From contig QXVZ01001667.1 in assembly GCA_008931825.1 (NCBI GenBank), positions 1 through 46,833 of the forward strand: a DNA stretch of 46,833 nucleotides, written 5' to 3'. This DNA comes from Phallusia fumigata. Its lineage: Eukaryota > Chordata > Ascidiacea > Phlebobranchia > Ascidiidae. Positions within the stretch are counted from its first letter, which is position 1. The number at the start of each line of letters is the position of its first letter. The position numbers and the translations under genes are program-made. The notes beneath the pieces are model-generated. The model had not been told where the DNA came from. It saw nothing but the letters and a program-made list of their open reading frames with translations, and did not search any database. Shown in pieces: positions 13,272 to 26,300 of this stretch.

Positions 13272-16200
13272 ATGGAAACACCTCCAGAAGAGTCCGCACC
13301 GTTTATTTCAACACTTGATCTGTTCCTGCTTTCTGCCCTTGCTGGTTTTCTTGTGTACTGGTTCTTTTTCCGGAAAGATGAGACACCAAATGATGAAGAA
13401 TTTAAGAAACTAACTGTAGTGTAAGTTTGTGGCATGTTAATTTACAGTTAACATGTATGTTTGGTAATCTGTAAATGCTAATCTTGTGACATTATGTAAA
13501 AAAACATGCAAACACAAAAAGGTAGTACATGTTATTGTTCCGTTTTTGTGACCTTGATTACTGTATGCTTTGTACATTTGAAGTCTTCAATTTACTGGTA
13601 GTGTTGTGCAAAAACATGTATAAGTTGTATTATGTTTACAGGCAACCTACTGGTATTCAACGATCAGCATCATTTGATGCTGGTTTCATTGCACGAATGA
13701 AAAAAGGAGTAAGTGCACAACTTGTATATTACTCATCATTTATGGTTGTCTGGCCGTCTATACCATTTCAAACTTTTCTTTTGGTGTGATTGTGATTTTT
13801 CTAAACTATGCTTTCATGTAGGGACGTAACATTGCAATCTTGTATGGATCACAAACTGGAACAGCTGAGGAGTTTTCTGGTCGTCTTGCTAAGGATGCCC
13901 AACGTTATGGGATGAAAGCATTGGTGCTTGATCCAGAAGGTTGGTTTACCAAACAGCAAGTGTCATGTTATAGTGTAAAAATATACATATAAATGAATGA
14001 AAGCTTGCAAACCATCGGGCAAAATAAAACATTTTTTTAATTTTCCTTAGAAATGAACATTGATGATCTTCCTCAGTTGATTGAAATTGAAAACTCTTTG
14101 GTTATCTTCTGTATGGCAACATATGGTGAAGGTGACCCCACTGATAATGCACAAGATTTCTATGACTGGTTGCAACAAGGGGAAACAAAACTTAATGGAT
14201 TAAGATATGCTGTATGTTATCAAACCCTTTTGATTGTTGTCAAAATTATTTCTTGGTTTAATAACTTGGGTTTTAACCCGGTGTTTATATTACTTCAGGT
14301 CTTTGGTCTTGGCAACAAAACCTATGAGCATTACAACTTTATGGGTGAGTATGTGGACAGAAGAATGGCTGAGCTTGGTGGTGATCGAATCTACACATTG
14401 GGTCTTGGAGATGATGACACAAAGTAAGGACATGACATCACAATTTGTATACAACCTAACCCCTAGCCTTCAATTTGTCAACTTTTTCATTCATTTGGAA
14501 AAATTGTAGCATTGAAGAAGATTTTGTAACATGGAAGGAAGGATTGTGGCCGGTGGTTTGCCAAAAGTTTGGTGTTGAAGCCTCGGTTGAAGATGGATCA
14601 TTTCGGGCATACACATATATCAAATATGATTCTTGTGAAATTGATCCAAACACTGTGTATAAAGGAGAGGTGGCCAGATTGCATTCCTACAAAAACCAGC
14701 GGCCGTAAGTATCTTGAAAAAATCAGTTTCAAAAATATTTTTCTGGCGTCTTGAGTTTCTGGTCAATATGTCGTAATATTTGAAAAGTAAAAATTCTGGG
14801 TCATTAGGGAAATTATTACGCATGTTTTGTTGCTAGCTGTAACCTGGTTTGAACTATTTGTGTTATTATAGTAATGAAATTTGCATAATCATAAATAAGA
14901 TTTTCATTACAAATTCTTTTTTGGGGGGTTATCAGACCTTATGATGCAAAGAACCCCTACCTGTCACCAGTGGCTGTCAACAGGGAATTACATAAAGGTG
15001 GTGATCGGTCATGCATGCACATTGAGTTTAATATAACGGGATCCAGGATGAGGTAAAAAACTGTTTTGCTTGTGATGTTGTGGTAAAAATGTGTAAAATA
15101 TGTGTGTGTGTTGTTAAACATATTGAGTAGGTAATATATTGGTTGTTGAGTCATAAAGGCAAAGTATTAAACACCATCATAGTAAATTCAAAATTTGGTT
15201 AGGTATATCCTTACAGTGTTTTAATTTTACAACCCTTACTGATTGATTATCCTGCATGTGGTCCGACACTGGTTGTTGCTCTAACTGCTAATTTGAATAT
15301 TTGTACCATATTTTACCCTATGTAATTTGCATACAGTTAACCTAAAAATGTTTTAACGATGCGTTTCTGTGTTACTTTAATTAATCGTTCCTTTTAAAAG
15401 TTTCCTGAATAAGTTTACTACTCATGTGATAAATTATGTGATTGATAAACTGTGTTGTTTTTTTTTACTAATTTTTTCCATGCCTAAAATATAAAACCTA
15501 CCTCTAAAAGTACGTTGGCATTACAAATGCACTTCCAGGCTACAGAAGGTCTTTCCAGTTAATGAAGGTTAAAGATTGTAAATGTTTAATGTTCTTATAA
15601 CAACATGTACTCAGGTATGAAGCTGGTGATCATGTTGCTGTGTACCCCACAAACAATGCTGAAATGGTCAATAAAATTGGAAAGCGACTGAACATTGACC
15701 TTGACACTTTGTTCACACTTAACAATGTTGATGGTAAATTTAAACATGTGTTTGTAAAATAAAACTCTTCTTTTTGGAGTAGATGGTAAATTTTATTGCT
15801 TTTTCTTTTCTCCCTTTTTTGTTTCTTTTTGTCCCTCTAGTTAATATATCTATTAAGTACCCCTAAATGTAACTTTCCCTCTTAACATCAAACATTTGCA
15901 GAGGACTCAAGCAAGCGTCATCCTTTTCCTTGTCCAACCACATTTCGCACAGCTCTGACACATTATCTGGATATTTCGCATCCACTACGTACCAACATTC
16001 TGCATGAGTTTGCTGAGTATTGCTCTGATGAAAAGGATAGAGAATTTCTTAAACTGCTATCATCGGCGACACCAGAAGGAAAGGTCAGTTTTGAGATCTG
16101 TAGTCTGTGCTAAACTATAAATAGAAGTTTTAGAGTGGTGAAACTAATATGCAGTTTTTTGATTGAGTTGTTGGCCTAGATTTCATGTTTTGATATGCTA

Positions 16201-19157
16201 TTATTAGCTTCTGAAAACTGCATTTCTTCTTGAAGTTAGGTTAAGCCCTGGCATGATGATGAGGTCATACTATTAGCTGTGTAATATGTGCTTATTTTAC
16301 GCACTGCTCTATTACTTCAGCAGTGTGTTTAAAATTAATGATAATTTTGTTGTGTTTGTTGTCATTATTTTGTGTGAGTTTTGTCCTTGAATTGTAACTA
16401 CAGGTAGCATTTACATCCAGTGCCTTACCGGTGAAGCTGGCACATTTGCTTCCTGTTTGTAGTTCTGATTCTGCTTACTGAAATGTTTTCTGCATCAAAG
16501 AGACAAAATGTTTTCCTGCAGACAAAACAGGAAAACAGTTCAAAAATTCTGATAATTAACATGCACATCTTACATCGCTAAAATGTTGCTTAACTTAAGG
16601 GTAAAATTATTAAAATCTAATATGTATGACAAAATCAGTTAGCAAAAAACGTAACCCCTCCATTAAGGGGTCCTGCATTAAAATGTTTTATTTTTGTTTG
16701 TAGAAAGAATACCAGCATTGGGTTATGGATAGTCGGCGACATTTACTTGCAATTTTGGATGAAGTTCCATCTTGCAATCCTCCAATGGATCACATTTGCG
16801 AGNGGTAGCATTTACATCCAGTGCCTTACCGGTGAAGCTGGCACATTTGCTTCCTGTTTGTAGTTCTGATTCTGCTTACTGAAATGTTTTCTGCATCAAA
16901 GAGACAAAATGTTTTCCTGCAGACAAAACAGGAAAACAGTTCAAAAATTCTGATAATTAACATGCACATCTTACATCGCTAAAATGTTGCTTAACTTAAG
17001 GGTAAAATTATTAAAATCTAATATGTATGACAAAATCAGTTAGCAAAAAACGTAACCCCTCCATTAAGGGGTCCTGCATTAAAATGTTTTATTTTTGTTT
17101 GTAGAAAGAATACCAGCATTGGGTTATGGATAGTCGACGACATTTACTTGCAATTTTGGATGAAGTTCCATCTTGCAATCCTCCAATGGATCACATTTGC
17201 GAGTTATTACCACGGTTACAAGCAAGATACTATTCTATTGCAAGCTCTCCAAAAGTAAGAAACTTTAGTAGCATAAAACCCAAGCCTAAACTTCAGTTAA
17301 TATCCAAGAAACTAAACATTTGAATGTGGTTAACAAATAAAAGGTATTGATTTAGGTGTGGCAATACAATAATACCTTAGTATTTTAGTATTTAAATGCA
17401 CAGAGTTTGGCAGTACAATATATTGAAACCATTTGCTGATCGTTTTTCGATGCAGGAACATCCAAACAGCATTCACATATGCGCTGTAGTTGTTGAATAC
17501 AATACACTTGATGGCCGCACAAACTATGGTGTGGCAACAAACTGGCTCAAAAACAAAGTTCCTGTCCCAGCAGAGGGAGTTCCCCCTCCAACTGTACCAA
17601 TTTATGTTAGAAAGTAGGTGTTAGTGGTTGTTTTGTCTCCCATTTTGAAATTGTGTAGTTTGTCTATTTAGATAATTATAAACCGTTCTGACTGTAAAGT
17701 ACTGCAGATAAACCCCCTTTAAAAATGGAAACAAACTAACTTATTGTTTTTTACAGATCCCAGTTCCGACTTCCATTCAAGGTTTCCCATCCTGTTATCA
17801 TGGTTGGTCCTGGCACTGGCCTTGCCCCATTCATCGGCTTCATTCAGGACAGAGCCTTTCACAAGAGAAATGGAAAAGATGTTGGCAAGACAATCCTCTA
17901 CTTTGGGTGCCGCAAGCAATCTGAAGACTTTATTTATAAAGAAATTCTTGAGGAGTGGTAGGGTTGTATTGCCATGCTAATTTTCTTTAAAGTTGAATAA
18001 AACTATTAAATAAACGTGTACAAAGTGAGTCTGGTCATGTCTGCATGTTGTCGCTTCCTGCAAGAAACTCATTAGATGTTCCACAAAAGAGAGCAAATTA
18101 CCTGACATTGAGCATTTGTGTTTGGCAGGAAAAAAGAGGGCGTTTTGACTGAACTTAACCTCGCCTTCTCCCGTGATTCGGACAAGAAAGTCTATGTCCA
18201 AAATTTAATTGAAAACAACAAACAGTCAGTTTGGGAGGTGATCGACAACCATGGTCACATTTACGTATGCGGGTGAGTTACAACTTCATTACGTCATGAT
18301 GTTGACCAAGGTGGATGTGTTTTTTATTTTGTTTACTCTTTTAGTAAGTGTTCTTGCCTAATGTGTCTCACATCTTAGGGGCTAATCTCAGAAATTAGCT
18401 TGTGTTTGCATTATCAGTTGTTCTCTGTAAAAATACCCTCATAGGTTATAAGCAGTTTGAGCAATGACCTAATTAACCATAAATACTCTGACGACAATCA
18501 CCTTTTCCTCTTAGCTTAGCTGTTTAATGCCTTGAATTAATTAATTAATTAATCAATCATTAAAAAAATCCGGTGCAAAAGTTCAATAGTTGGTATCTCC
18601 AATCTGCGAAAAAAAATCGAATTATTTCTTTACATTTGGTTACCATGTACAATTTCTGAGTGTTAAATGGGAGTGAAACATTAACCGTGCCGCTTTGGCA
18701 AGATACAAATGTGAAATGCTGACTTTGATGAAACGTTGCACTTTGACCGTGTAACAAGTTCGTGTACATACTTGCATATGTGAAGTACGACTTTGTTTGC
18801 ACAGTATTGTAAATGGACAATATTTAGTTAACTGTTGCCGTTGGAGCATATGAAAATTTTTAACCAGCCGTAACCAAAAGATTCAGACACAGAGCAAATC
18901 CTGAGTTTTATTTAATAATTTTAAATACTCCTGGTCCATTTTAATTTTCACGCCATTATAAGGCCGAGACTTATACATTCAAATATATTTCAAAACTTTT
19001 TTTTCTTCACAGTGACGCCAGACACATGGCACGTGACGTCCATGACGCAATCGTCGACATCGTTTGTGAATGCGGCGGGAAAACTCATCAGCAGGCTGTC
19101 GACTTCGTGAAGGCGCTCATGAACAAGGGAAGGTACTCTGCTGATGTCTGGAGCTAA
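13272..19157 (+). CDS. POR: NADPH-cytochrome P450 reductase
   Basis: Fourteen exons: 13272-13420, 13642-13708, 13822-13939, 14051-14211, 14299-14423, 14510-14704, 14936-15052, 15615-15733, 15902-16083, 17105-17254, 17456-17613, 17757-17957, 18129-18272 and 19013-19157. The total is 2,031 nt (676 aa), the usual length. The diflavin enzyme passes electrons from NADPH through FAD and FMN to microsomal P450s, heme oxygenase and squalene monooxygenase. Visible features are an N-terminal ER anchor (residues about 15-33), the FMN loop YGSQTGTAEEF (80-90), ATYGEGDPTDNA and FGLGNKTYEH. The FAD site RYYSIASS (452-459) and GVATNWL, the NADPH motif GPGTGLAPF (531-539), YVCGDAR and the C-terminal DVWS follow. 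All catalytic positions are kept. The exon at 17105 has a partial extra copy at 16704-16802, before an N, and that copy must be skipped. Confidence 0.97.
16403..17203. repeat. 401-bp tandem duplicate at contig join in POR
   Basis: Bases 16403-16802 are repeated at 16804-17203 with a single N (16803) between them. The copies are nearly identical. One difference I can see is CGG versus CGA in the same arginine codon of the duplicated exon part. The first copy is cut off mid-exon exactly at the N. This is best read as two overlapping allelic contig ends placed side by side. Confidence 0.9.
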
Positions 19158-21851
19158 TTTCTCTCGTTTCCACTGTGACGTCAATGAAATGTGTGATGTC
19201 ACTAAGCACTACCCACACTTCAACGCAACTGTCTGTCGTCTGTGTCGTCATGTCATTTTATCTTATTTCGCCTCTGGTTAGAAAATTACGAGTGCAATCC
19301 GAGAGTTTGTAATTCTTTGTCATTTCTGTCGCAGCTACAGATAACCGATAACAAATTATTACTTTTGTTACTTATGTACCGCACGCCGCCTGCTTAGATA
19401 ATGGTTTTATACGAATTTTTATTACATGGTTGTTAATTATATTCAGAAGATTGGTGGAGTTTTGAGTTTGTGAAAAATGTCGCATGAATAATGCCGTTAG
19501 CAATAGTTAAGTAAATCTACCTTATTCTGGTACCATACCAAATCCTGATATATTGCTCACAATTTGTACCAAATCTGCTGTTGCGGTGTTAGTTGTAAAA
19601 AAGTATTACTTATCTTTTTGAAACACGACATGATGTCATGCTTACGCACAACGACGTTGTTCGAGCGCAAGCTACGAACGTCATATGGTCTTGTAGTAAC
19701 ATGGCTTACTACCAACTAAATGCGTGCATTGCAAATATATTGATTTGGCTAAAGTGAAATCTGAAATTGTCAGCATACTGGCCAGCAGACAGCATATCCT
19801 GTGCCTTGCGAAAACACCAAACATAGGTGTCAGATTGCGTTCATTTGTCTGCCCAAAAGTAAACATAACAGATCGCACTGTGCAGCCTTTTCGCCGTAGA
19901 ATAATGTATTTGTGCGGATGCGGTTATGTTACTCAACCTCAGAACATGCATGGCATGCCGACCACGGAAGGAACTGCTACCGATGGTTGCTATTTCAGAG
20001 GCCAGCAGTTTAGCTGCGCCATGCTACAGTGGCCACAACCTCAACAAATTGTCAGATTGCTTTGTGTCAGCAGATTTTGTGCGACGTAGTGTTTTGCGAT
20101 GTTTCCAACATTTGTTGGATAGTCAAAATCTTGTTGGTGACTTTATATTACCCTATGTACTTTTGTAGTATTTATTTTAATGAAGACATCCAAACTTACC
20201 TTCATTAAAACACCGATTGCAACAATAATGCCACTGTTTTCATGAAGCCACAATTCTCTCAGAAGTACGCACAAACGGTTATGTGACAAAAAAATAAGCA
20301 TTTTTGGCGTTTTTTGTGTATAAAACTTGACATACAATGTGAATTTTACCATCTGCATTATATTTCAGAGCATTGTCTCGTGAAAACAGCTTGGCAAGCT
20401 CTTTTGCGACTTGGCATTTCAACTTAATTGTTTGTTGCAGATTGTGATTCTTGTTTCTGCCATTGTTTTGCTGTAACAATATTTGTGAAAATTGACTCTT
20501 TGTTTTTGTTGTGTGAAGATAATTTTGTATTTTTTTGGCGTTTTCAGTAATTGTGCGTATGAGAATTTTTATGACATATTAACCTTATCCATTGTTTGTG
20601 CAGTAAATTTTGCATTAGGAGGCCATGTGCGATGCACATCTCGTGATGTAATTATCCGAAGTTGTAGTGCTTGTGCGACAGTTTAAATACATAAATGCGA
20701 AAAGAAAACGCTAGCTTTATTACCTTTTTTAAGCTGGTTTGTGTTCTGTATGGTACGCCTGGGATCCCTGCGGAGTGATTTTTTCTGAGCCTGGATGCAG
20801 CGCTGACCCGTTGTTACCTTTTCAAACAAACTAGAACCAATAGCGTAACCAGCCCAAAAGTTTGGGGAGGGGCAAGCAACCAAACTTAATGTAAAATTTA
20901 GAATTTCTTTCAGGCGAATCTTACCTTGATGTACAATTTTTATGTTTCCTCTTGGCTACGCCCCTGATTGGAACCGTGGTAAAAAAAAGCTGAAGCAAGG
21001 CTGCTAAACGTTTTAAAGGGATCCGCTTGGGCACCATAACAAACAGAAAAAATTTTGCTCATAATTAACAAAACTCCTTTAACGTCAGTGTTCAGCAACT
21101 TTTTTCAAGCCGCGGGCCAAAAACAATATCAGTAAGATCCCAGCGGGCCATACTAATCTTGCACTCCGTTTCCTTCCCTGATTATGGTGTTGGTAAAACT
21201 TTCATCAGATGATCTCCTTTAATCTAGATTAAATTAATCCCAACCAAAGTGGTAACAGTTCCTAACAAAAATACACAAAAAAATTTTAATTTTGTAAGGT
21301 GGGTGATAATTTTGCTTGGCGGACCGGATTGACCCGCGGGCCGTAGGTTGCCGACCCCGCTTAACGATAACAGCTGCGTTTAAAAGTAGCTGTTCTCTAG
21401 CTCCACCAATTTCCAACGGTTTGTTTTGGTTGTTGGATTTAACTGTGAAACCGCGGGTGATACGAAAGTTCTGTAGTTGCTTTTTGTATTTACCCTTGTA
21501 AATTTAAGATTGAGTTATAGCAACTGAAAGAAACAGTGCCGGATAATAGCAAATATCTATGTAAAAATTCATAATGTAAAATTTAAAGTAGGAGTATATT
21601 ACACATAGCAGCGATGGGCAACTCAGAATAATCTACTTTTCTAGAATTATTCGTGTCTGGTTACCAGAATACCGAGTTCTATTCTGTTACTTTCTGCATT
21701 GTAGAACAATCAACTTTTTTATTGTGATAAGTATTGTAAACCAATCATTGTGATAAAGCTTGTAGGAAAGATATAAACCAAATCATATTACTTTCAACAC
21801 TGATAAATACTAATATAATAACTTACAGAAAAAATAACTAATTTGTTTAGC
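19158..21851. other. Intergenic region between POR and WDR90
   Basis: About 2.7 kb holding the POR 3' UTR, dispersed-repeat-like sequence and the WDR90 promoter. The longest ORF (plus strand, 19724-20089) has no recognised motif. A stretch near 20840-20975 has the wording 'agcgtaaccag ... ggctacgcccctg' typical of degraded transposon ends. A hAT-like element is listed separately. I see no further gene. Confidence 0.5.
21086..21360. mobile_element. hAT-like non-autonomous transposon (MITE)
   Basis: The left end (CAGTGTTCAGCAAC ... GCCGCGGGCCA) and right end (reverse complement GGGGTCGGCAACCTACGGCC ... CGGGTCA) are imperfect inverted repeats. They have the 'GGGTCGGCAACC..CGGCCCGCGGGCC' wording typical of many animal hAT element ends. 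The flanks TTTAACGT (21078-21085) and CTTAACGA (21360-21367) share six of eight bases, fitting an 8-bp hAT target-site duplication. About 275 bp long with no transposase ORF. Confidence 0.7.
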
Positions 21852-23329
21852 ATGAGTGCATCACAGCAGACAAAGCCAATGCGTAAGTTGCTTTGGAATA
21901 AATGCTAATCATGTCAGTGTTATTGTTAACATTTCTTTTGTCTTGTCCACAGTTTGGCAACATCCATTTGTCAATATATTTAAGCAGTTTCGTGTTGAGG
22001 ATTGGAAAAAATCAAGCAAAGAGGGTGATGTAACATCAGTTATGGATAAACAACTTAAATGCACTGTGTTCAAAATTCAAGGTTCATGAATTGAATTGCT
22101 TTTAATTGAATTTATTTTAAAAGAGCACAAACAGTTGGTGTCATAATATTAGCTAGCATCATTTACCAAGTAAGCACATTGTGTCAGCTACCCTGTAGCC
22201 TTTACAAGGTCAGTCGTCTGGAGGGCAGTCTAAAACTGCAGGTCCACCTTTTACATTAGCATATTTTGCTTTCATTAGCATGACTGTGTTAATAATGTTC
22301 TGTTGCATTTAAAGGTTCAGTACCTGCAGGAAATTACATCCAATTTCCAAGAACAAGTACTCAATCTTTGGGCCTAACTGGAAGATATTTTTACATTCTT
22401 TTTAAGGTGGCTGTTGTGTTTGATTGTGTTGCAAAACTTTTCAAGGAAATAAACAATTTAGGCCCCCAAGTTGTAACTTATTACAAAATGCAAGTTTTTA
22501 GCTTTTTGATCTAAAATCCTAAAATGTAGTATTGCACAGGAGTACTTTTAGGATTAGAGAAACTAATTCACATCCAAATGGCTTAAATCGCCTTTTTCGT
22601 TGTTGTTCTAAATTACGGTAAAAATGTAAAAATTTGAAATTTAAAAAACAGTTTGTTTTCAGCCAATTCCCACCAAGTATTTTGTTGTTCACATCGACAC
22701 AGTGTCTGAAGATGGATTAGTTGTCAGGATTTCATTTTCAAATCTTTTCAAGGAATTTAAATCAACTTCAACATGGTTGCAGTTCCCATTTGCATGCCAG
22801 GCTGCCAAAGGTATTTAATTGTATAATATTTGTGAGAAAATATTAATATTTTGGAGTTTATGTGTCGTAAATTTTCTTTATGTTGTCATTTTTTAAAATC
22901 TTTAAGCTTTCTCAAACAAAATATTCTGTTATTTGTAGGAAGTGTGGAGCATTATACATCAGTTGGTGCAAAAAACGATTTTATGGGACCAGCTCCATTA
23001 TCACAAAGATGGACAATGTTGGTGATGGACTTGCATTACATACTTTCGATGTACATAAACAGGTAACTTATACTAATAGGTTAATACACTGACATTTCAG
23101 ATATATTGCCCCAGTGAAATCAGTTGTTTGTGTTTTTTTCAGAAAGTATTCTCACATGAAAAATGTTCGTCTGTGTGCAAATCTTTTGGTGAAAAATTGT
23201 TTTACCTCAGACATTTCTTATGATCCACGACTGTCAGTAAGGCAGGCCAGAATGCTTGGCATTAAATCAGTTGATGAAACATTTGCTCCCATACCAAGAG
23301 AGATGAGTTATTTTTTGCCGAAAACAAAG
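21852..23329 (+). other. WDR90: WDR90 exons 1-6: CFA20-like domain
   Basis: The exons are 21852-21882, 21953-22081, 22315-22406, 22663-22810, 22939-23062 and 23143-23329. Together they encode residues 1-237, the CFA20/FAP20-related domain that in this family binds the microtubule wall. Exon 1 is tiny (31 nt) and supplies only MSASQQTKPM before the conserved WQHPF motif. Confidence 0.93.
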
Positions 23330-26300
23330 GTGAATATGTGAAAAATAATTTGTTTGTTACTGCACATTGGTATAAATTTTATATTTCTTTTTTAATGTGA
23401 CTGTTTCGAAAATTGCTATAGCCATCATCAGTGTAATGTCATAAGCAGCTTAAAATACACATGTCAGGAAAAAGGAAAACAATGTGCAATTGTCACAGAG
23501 TAATATATTTACTGTAAACAGACTCTCTGGAAGTTATGTTTTTTTACGAAATTACTTTTTAAATCCCTGTTTTGTGCCAAAGTATAACTTTCCTTTGTAA
23601 TCATTCTAGGAATGGGATGATTTATATGATATAGTTCGCTTCCCATTATCAAAAGAAACCACATCATCTCCTAGCCATGTTCCACTTCTCCCATTTGATT
23701 CTATTCAACGAAATGTGGATGAAAACACCAGCCCAATTTTGAGCAGCAGAATCAAATCAAAACCAGGAATAATTACTAGTCCAAAAAGGGGCAAGGTGTG
23801 TAAAACATGCAGTTTCCAAAGTTTTTTGTTAAAAACTGGAAATAAACATCGTATAGTTATATATCTGTAAAAATTTAACTGATACCCTATTTACACAATT
23901 TGTGGTTTAAATAGTCATAATACCCCAGTACGTAATTTTTCCTTGTGTATGTTTAACCTAGTTTGTGATTTTGAAATCATTAAATATACAACAGCACAAC
24001 CCAAATTTACCTTGTAGGCACATGGTCAGTGTCGTTTATAGGAAATCATGTCAAAATGTTAATTTAATATGTTGTCAAATCTAATGCTTTTAATAACAAC
24101 AGAATAGTTGTAATTACATTAAGCAGTATTTGAATATTAACTTGTAAATAATTTGGCATGCAATGAATGATCACCTTACCTGCCGTTGCAAATCTCTGCT
24201 TTATTACTTTTTAATTTTATTTTTTGTTTTTTAAACATTACCTCAAAATAGTTTGCAGGTATCTGATTTGAAATATGTTTCCGCAGACAAGAACTGTTGA
24301 TACAACCAAAAAAAGTGGATTGTTTTCTACTGCCTCAAACAACATTGCAGTTGCTACCACTGTCCCCTCAAAACCTAGAAAACCAAAAATGAGAGTGACA
24401 AGGGAACTTCCTACTGTTGGTGTGTCGCTTAATAGTTCTATTGCAAGGTAGGCTACTGGATGTAAACTTTTTTTAGTTGTCAATTTTTTATTGAACCAGT
24501 GGTTGTTAAGCATTTCTCACAGTAAATAACAGATTTTTATCCAGGAGTTGAGCAAAACAAAAAAAAACAAGATATATCTTCTGTATTTAAATTGTTTTGA
24601 TCTTTTTTGTTGTTAGTTGGGTACCACAACTTTCATTTCATTACTTTACAATGTAAGAAAAGTTTTTTTTATGTAAGAAAAACATTTTTTGGTATTTTAG
24701 TCTCCTTGATGTTTGCGATCAGTAAGAAGGGAGATAAAACAAATGCCACAGACCATTTTACTATCTTTATTACCAAAAGTAGTGCCAAGTAGGAATGCAC
24801 ACAGTGCAATGTATTATGGTTGTTGTGAATGTGGACACTTTACATCATTGTTAAACCTAATTTGTGTATGTGACTTGTACCAAAACACTATTCTGGCTTC
24901 AGTTGTTAACAAACTTAGACTACTTGAAAGTTACCTTTGAAATGTAAACCATACCACTTCTGGGTCATATAACTAAAAGACTGGAATAATAAAATGACAT
25001 AATTTTATACTTTATCTGCATTTTAAATGTTTTAAGTTTGGTATGTCGAACCGGTGTTTCATGGTTTTTTTTTAAATGTTTATGTTCTTTTTCATTTTTG
25101 GAATGAAATACTGGTAAAGAGTTTTACATTTATCCTTTTTCTTAAATTACGGTCAGCAAAAGTAGCAGTGACATACAGGACATTTTAAAAAAGGTAATGA
25201 AAATAGCAGCAAGTTATGTTTTTTGTAGCTGTTCTGATGCCACCGCATCAGTTGTTGAGGCAAGCAGTGGTGATATTCATGTGTTTGCATCATCCAAACC
25301 GGAACAGGAGGTCATTGTACATCGACATTTTACTGGAAAGAAAAAGTCAAGTGTTGCTTCGATCAACCTTAACACCCACAAGACAACCATATCAAACCTA
25401 GGTAAGATGATAGTTGAGTTTCAGATTAACAACCTGGAAGTTTAGTTTTATCCTAACAAACACTACATACAGATCTGTTCATTTATTTTATAATGATCAG
25501 GCTGGCCATTGGTATACTAACAAACAACATGCTTTTGTTTCATGAAATGTATTCACATGTTACAACTAGTGAAGTACCCAAGCTTCGGTTTGCCTGTCTG
25601 CACGACTTTGGTTTGCCTGTCTGCACGACTTATGTGATTAGTTCAAAGCATAGTGTACAGGTTTGCGTGACGTCACAAATGATTCGGGGATTCAGCTGAG
25701 TTTATCTGGCAAAAACTGCCGAATATTCGGTATCGGTCCAAACCCAATTTAGCCGATTTGGTGCATCATTAGTTACAACATAGAAATGTGATAGTATTTT
25801 TGTAACCATGGAAAAATGACACTATTATGAAGATATGAGGCAAGTAAACATGTGAACAAGTGCTAAAGCTCTGTAGCAGGTTGCGTTGATAATTTAGGAC
25901 AGCTTACTTTTGTTAGGTTGATATAAATCCATAGACAGTAACAACCCTACATATCAAGGTTTGTCATAAAAAACTAGCTATATAAAGTAATATTTTTGTG
26001 ATAGCATTAACAGATGCTTTTTCATTATACTTGGTACAGACAGAAGAAGTGAGTCCCGGCAACAATCAATGCTGATCGGTGATAAGTTGGACCTTGAAAC
26101 AAGCGGGGAAATGACATGTCTACAACCCGATCCAATCATAAAGCTTAAAAGAATAATTGGGTTTGGTAGTGGTCTCCTACCATACACTGAAAATAAGGCT
26201 TACAGGTATTTAGTACATTTAAGTCAAATGTGACATGTTCCGTCAGCTTATTTTTTAGTTTACAGCTTGGAGACAGTTTATNTAGGTTGATATAAATCCA

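Noticed and set aside
19724-20089. 121-aa plus-strand ORF between POR and WDR90
   Set aside because: No recognisable domain, intergenic base composition and no splice partners.
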